A model generated the notes under the pieces. That model was not told where the DNA came from. It saw only the letters and a list, made by a program, of their open reading frames with translations, and did not search any database. Position numbers and translations under genes: made by a program. A DNA stretch of 33,263 nucleotides from assembly GCA_024709285.1 (NCBI GenBank), contig JANJWY010000046.1, positions 1-33,263 on the forward strand. The letters run 5' to 3'. Shown in pieces: positions 31,041-33,263 of the stretch (the first letter of the stretch is position 1; every line of letters begins with the position of its first letter). This stretch comes from Erysipelotrichaceae bacterium (GTDB lineage: Bacteria; Bacillota_I; Bacilli_A; Erysipelotrichales; Erysipelotrichaceae).

Positions 31041-32044
31041 TGGATCGGATTTTAAGCAGTGAAGTCAGTATCACGGATGAAGAAGCAACGCTTCGTCCGT
31101 TTAGTTTAAACGAATATGTCGGACAAACCTCTTTAAAAGATAATTTAAGAGTTTTTATTCATGCAGCGAAAGGACGCAATGAAGCATTGGATCATGTATT
31201 GCTTTATGGCCCTCCGGGACTAGGCAAGACTACCTTAGCACACATTCTCTCGCACGAGATGAATACCAGTATCCGAATTACCAGTGGGCCCAGTATCGAA
31301 CGAGGGGGAGATTTGGCGGCTATTTTGAGCGGTCTTGAAGCCGGAGACGTCTTATTCATCGATGAAATCCATCGTTTGCCAAAAGCTGTGGAAGAAGTGC
31401 TTTATCCGGCAATGGAAGATTACTGTATCGATATCGTGGTAGGAAAAGATGCTTCGACCCGATCGATTCGCTTAGAACTGCCTCCATTTACTTTGGTCGG
31501 GGCAACGACCCGTGCCGGTGATTTAACCGCTCCTTTACGCGATCGATTCGGAATCGTTTCCAAACTGGAATACTACTCAGCAGATGAGTTAGCGCAAATC
31601 GTCGCACGTACTTCCCGTGTTTTAGAAACAGCAATCAGTCAGGATGCCATTGTCGAAATTGCTAAGCGTTCGCGAGGTACACCGCGAATTGCCAACCGGC
31701 TGTTTCGAAGGATCCGTGATTTTGCGCAAGTCTATAATGAAAATATGATCAATCTGGATATTACCAAGATCGCTCTGGATCGTTTGAAGGTCGATGACTT
31801 GGGTCTTGACGAAGTGGACATCCGCTATCTTAGAGGTATCATTGAGCGATTCAAGGGCGGTCCGGTCGGATTGGATGCTTTGGCCAGCAGTATTTCTGAG
31901 GAGCCGATGACGTTGGAAGATGTTTATGAACCTTATCTTATTCAGATCGGATTTATCAATCGCACAGCACGCGGCAGAGTTGCGACATCGAAAGCTTATG
32001 AACATTTGAAGTTATCATATAATCAGCCTTTATTTGAGATGTAA
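31040..32044 (+). CDS. ruvB: Holliday junction DNA helicase ATPase RuvB
   Basis: This 334-residue AAA+ motor has Walker A GPPGLGKT (57-64), Walker B FIDEIHRL (106-113), sensor 1 VGATTRAGDL, the arginine-containing RDRFG and a C-terminal winged helix ending in NRTARGRVATSKAYEHL. Two RuvB hexamers pump DNA through RuvA at a Holliday junction. AAAGGAGG lies 6 nt before the ATG, within ruvA. No ruvC is present, as expected for Firmicutes that use RecU. A long hairpin terminator follows. Confidence 0.97.
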   Translation: MDRILSSEVSITDEEATLRPFSLNEYVGQTSLKDNLRVFIHAAKGRNEALDHVLLYGPPGLGKTTLAHILSHEMNTSIRITSGPSIERGGDLAAILSGLEAGDVLFIDEIHRLPKAVEEVLYPAMEDYCIDIVVGKDASTRSIRLELPPFTLVGATTRAGDLTAPLRDRFGIVSKLEYYSADELAQIVARTSRVLETAISQDAIVEIAKRSRGTPRIANRLFRRIRDFAQVYNENMINLDITKIALDRLKVDDLGLDEVDIRYLRGIIERFKGGPVGLDALASSISEEPMTLEDVYEPYLIQIGFINRTARGRVATSKAYEHLKLSYNQPLFEM

Positions 32045-32091
32045 AAAAAGCAGGCGTAACTGTGACAATATCACAGACGTCTGCTTTTTGT
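32045..32091 (+). terminator. Long rho-independent terminator after ruvB
   Basis: An outer 11-bp stem (32047-32057 with 32077-32087, one G-U pair) continues after an AA bulge into a 6-bp inner stem CTGTGA/TCACAG (32060-32065 / 32071-32076) with a CAATA loop. T5 closes it. Confidence 0.9.
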
Positions 32092-32123
32092 TTGTGTAGA
32101 CTTAAGTAGGCAAGGAGGAAACT

Positions 32124-32432
32124 ATGAAAATAGCAAAAATCAATGAAGAAAACTTTGTTCAAGAAGTATTACAGAGCAATCGTCCGGTCATCGTCGATTT
32201 TTATGCGGATTGGTGCGGACCGTGCAAAATGATATCTCCCATCCTTGAAGAAATCGCTTATCAGCAAAACGAAATCAAAATCGCTAAACTGGATGTAGAT
32301 GCATACCCTGCCTTAGCTCAACGATTCGGTGTCATGAGCATTCCGACAGTCATTGCTTTCAAAGGCGGAAAAGAATATAAGCGCCGTATAGGATTTGCCA
32401 ATAAGCAAATACTGTTGGATTTAGTCAGATAA
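32124..32432 (+). CDS. trxA: Thioredoxin
   Basis: This 102-residue protein has the active site ADWCGPCKM (C31, C34), the buried VDFYADW strand and the cis-proline loop MSIPTVIAF. It is a cytoplasmic dithiol reductant for ribonucleotide reductase and other targets. AAGGAGGA lies 5 nt before the ATG. No clear promoter is visible in the 33 bp after the ruvB terminator. Its 3' end overlaps the convergent Crp/Fnr gene by 12 nt. With that regulator and the rhodanese gene it forms a likely thiol or redox group. Confidence 0.94.
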   Translation: MKIAKINEENFVQEVLQSNRPVIVDFYADWCGPCKMISPILEEIAYQQNEIKIAKLDVDAYPALAQRFGVMSIPTVIAFKGGKEYKRRIGFANKQILLDLVR

Positions 32433-33104
32433 CTGCTGAGTCAACTCTTCAAGCTTAGCTAAATCGGTAATTCTTATTTTTCCCCGATACATTTGAATGA
32501 TCCCTTCACTTTGAAGATACTTGAGAATGCGGGTAATGACTTCACGCGCACTACCCAACTCCTTGGCGATGGCATCATGTGTCAGATTCGCAATCAGGCC
32601 ATCATTTTGATTAGCTGTATCGAAAATAAACCGTGCAATTCTTGCCGGCATCGGAGAAAATGCGATTTGTTCCATCGTCCACATCACGTCGGAAAAACGC
32701 TGTGCCAGCAAGTCCAGGGTGAATTGCCGAAACAACGGATTGACCGGATTGATAAGCTCGATGGTTGCAGTCGGGATAATCAGCACGGTCGTGTCGCTTT
32801 GCGCGGTCAGATGAATATCAAATTGCATATTCTTTATAAGACACGAAGCACTCATTACGCATACATCGTAGTTATACAACCTATACAATGTGACTTGCTT
32901 GCCATTGGCAGACTGAATAAATGCCCGCAGCTGTCCATTGACTACTGCCACTAACCCCGAACAGGCTTTACCACCGTGCAAAATCGTTTCATCCTTACGG
33001 AATCTTTTGATCAGTGCTGTATTGCGGATCAACTGAATATGTTCGCCACTGCAATTGGCAGTGATCGGAAAATACGTAGATACCAGGTTTTCGTGAGTTT
33101 TCAT
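32421..33104 (-). CDS. Crp/Fnr family transcriptional regulator with a CVMSASC motif
   Basis: This 227-residue protein has an N-terminal cyclic-nucleotide-binding-like beta roll (about 10-125) and a C-terminal winged helix (LTHDAIAKELGSAREVITRILKYL, about 174-197). It has four cysteines, C18, C48, C82 and C88, the last two in YDVCVMSASCLI. Classic Fnr uses an N-terminal cluster of three Cys plus one internal Cys, and that spacing is not present. The CxxxxxC pair is a trait I recall in a sub-branch of Crp/Fnr regulators from anaerobes. The phosphate-binding RS of true cAMP sites is absent. AAAGGAG lies 9 nt upstream of the ATG at 33104. Neighbouring trxA and rhodanese genes suggest regulation of thiol or sulfane-sulfur metabolism; this is inference. 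Confidence 0.85.
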   Translation of the reverse strand: MKTHENLVSTYFPITANCSGEHIQLIRNTALIKRFRKDETILHGGKACSGLVAVVNGQLRAFIQSANGKQVTLYRLYNYDVCVMSASCLIKNMQFDIHLTAQSDTTVLIIPTATIELINPVNPLFRQFTLDLLAQRFSDVMWTMEQIAFSPMPARIARFIFDTANQNDGLIANLTHDAIAKELGSAREVITRILKYLQSEGIIQMYRGKIRITDLAKLEELTQQLSD

Positions 33105-33137
33105 GCCATAAAACTCCTTTCAGAAAGAGGAAAAACC

Positions 33138-33263
33138 ATGTTCAATTTTTTAAAGGGAAGTAACCGTCTAAATCAGGCTGAAGCCTATCAAATGCTTAAA
33201 GCTGATTCATCCATCTTGGTCGTAGATGTCCGCACACCGGAAGAATTCCGCGAAGGGAAAATT
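33138..33263 (+). CDS. Rhodanese-like domain protein (partial, runs off the right edge)
   Basis: The first 42 codons are visible. They encode MFNFLKGSNRL, a helix (QAEAYQMLKAD) and the start of a rhodanese fold, ILVVDVRTPEEFREGKI, with the DVRTPEEF strand-turn typical of the family. The catalytic cysteine loop lies beyond the window, so thiosulfate or persulfide transfer cannot be confirmed. AGAGGAAA lies 6 nt upstream of the ATG. Only 33 bp separate it from the divergent Crp/Fnr start, so the promoters of the two genes must overlap each other or the coding regions. Confidence 0.85.
   Translation, partial: MFNFLKGSNRLNQAEAYQMLKADSSILVVDVRTPEEFREGKI

Noticed and set aside
32060..32076. CTGTGACAATATCACAG, resembling a CRP (TGTGA-N6-TCACA) or Rex/Fnr site ahead of trxA near a Crp/Fnr gene
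   Set aside because: The spacer is 5 bp, not 6, and the repeat is fully explained as the inner stem of the ruvB terminator hairpin.
32493..32954. 153-codon plus-strand open frame opposite the Crp/Fnr gene
   Set aside because: It lies wholly antisense to a well-supported regulator gene, has no Shine-Dalgarno and shows a composition rich in Arg, Cys and His typical of shadow frames.

Overview
The window looks like a chromosomal core region of a low-to-mid GC Firmicute. The ribosome-binding sites are strong GGAGG-type, promoters are sigma-A-like with frequent extended -10 elements, and the gene blocks rplU-prp-rpmA-obgE, ruvA-ruvB and smc-ftsY-ylxM are typical of the phylum. A 979-residue SMC (most Firmicutes have about 1,180), a 1,017-residue DnaE and an oxygen-sensitive [FeFe] hydrogenase point to a fermentative anaerobe, perhaps of the Erysipelotrichia. 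That placement is inference; no rRNA gene is present. No insertion sequence, prophage, CRISPR array or tRNA gene was seen.

Layout. 1-3000: the tail of a membrane-anchored exported protein, the RNA-binding protein Tex, and a GNAT acetyltransferase. 3000-3850: two small membrane proteins, one of only 51 residues. 3870-7560: a DNA-damage cassette. An XRE/S24 LexA-like repressor (with mscS behind it) diverges from a Y-family polymerase, a 79-residue unknown protein and an SRAP abasic-site-crosslinking protein. Two identical-arm 19-bp operators sit inside the two divergent promoters. 7640-15650: smc, ftsY, ylxM, ackA, nrnA and a conserved 550-residue membrane protein, mostly overlapping end to start. 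15700-22340: dnaE, a PhoP/PhoR-type two-component system behind a TTCACA direct repeat, a trmN6 gene broken by one in-frame TAA, and a DUF554 membrane protein.

22360-27940 holds a hydrogenase operon: a NuoE/HydC-type subunit, a 1,032-residue NuoF/HydB-type flavoprotein fused to a complete GltD/NfnB-like FAD/NAD(P) module, and an M3-type [FeFe] hydrogenase. It is preceded by a perfect match to the clostridial Rex operator, which suggests control by the NADH/NAD+ ratio. 27970-32090 holds the L21 leader RNA with rplU-prp-rpmA, then obgE and ruvAB. The window ends with thioredoxin, a convergent Crp/Fnr regulator carrying a CVMSASC motif, and a divergent rhodanese gene cut by the window edge, together a probable thiol or redox locus.

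The most interesting points are the NuoF-GltD fusion under a Rex operator, the self-contained repressor/polymerase/SRAP cassette with its own operator and a Gly-Gly in place of the usual LexA cleavage dipeptide, and the nonsense-interrupted trmN6.
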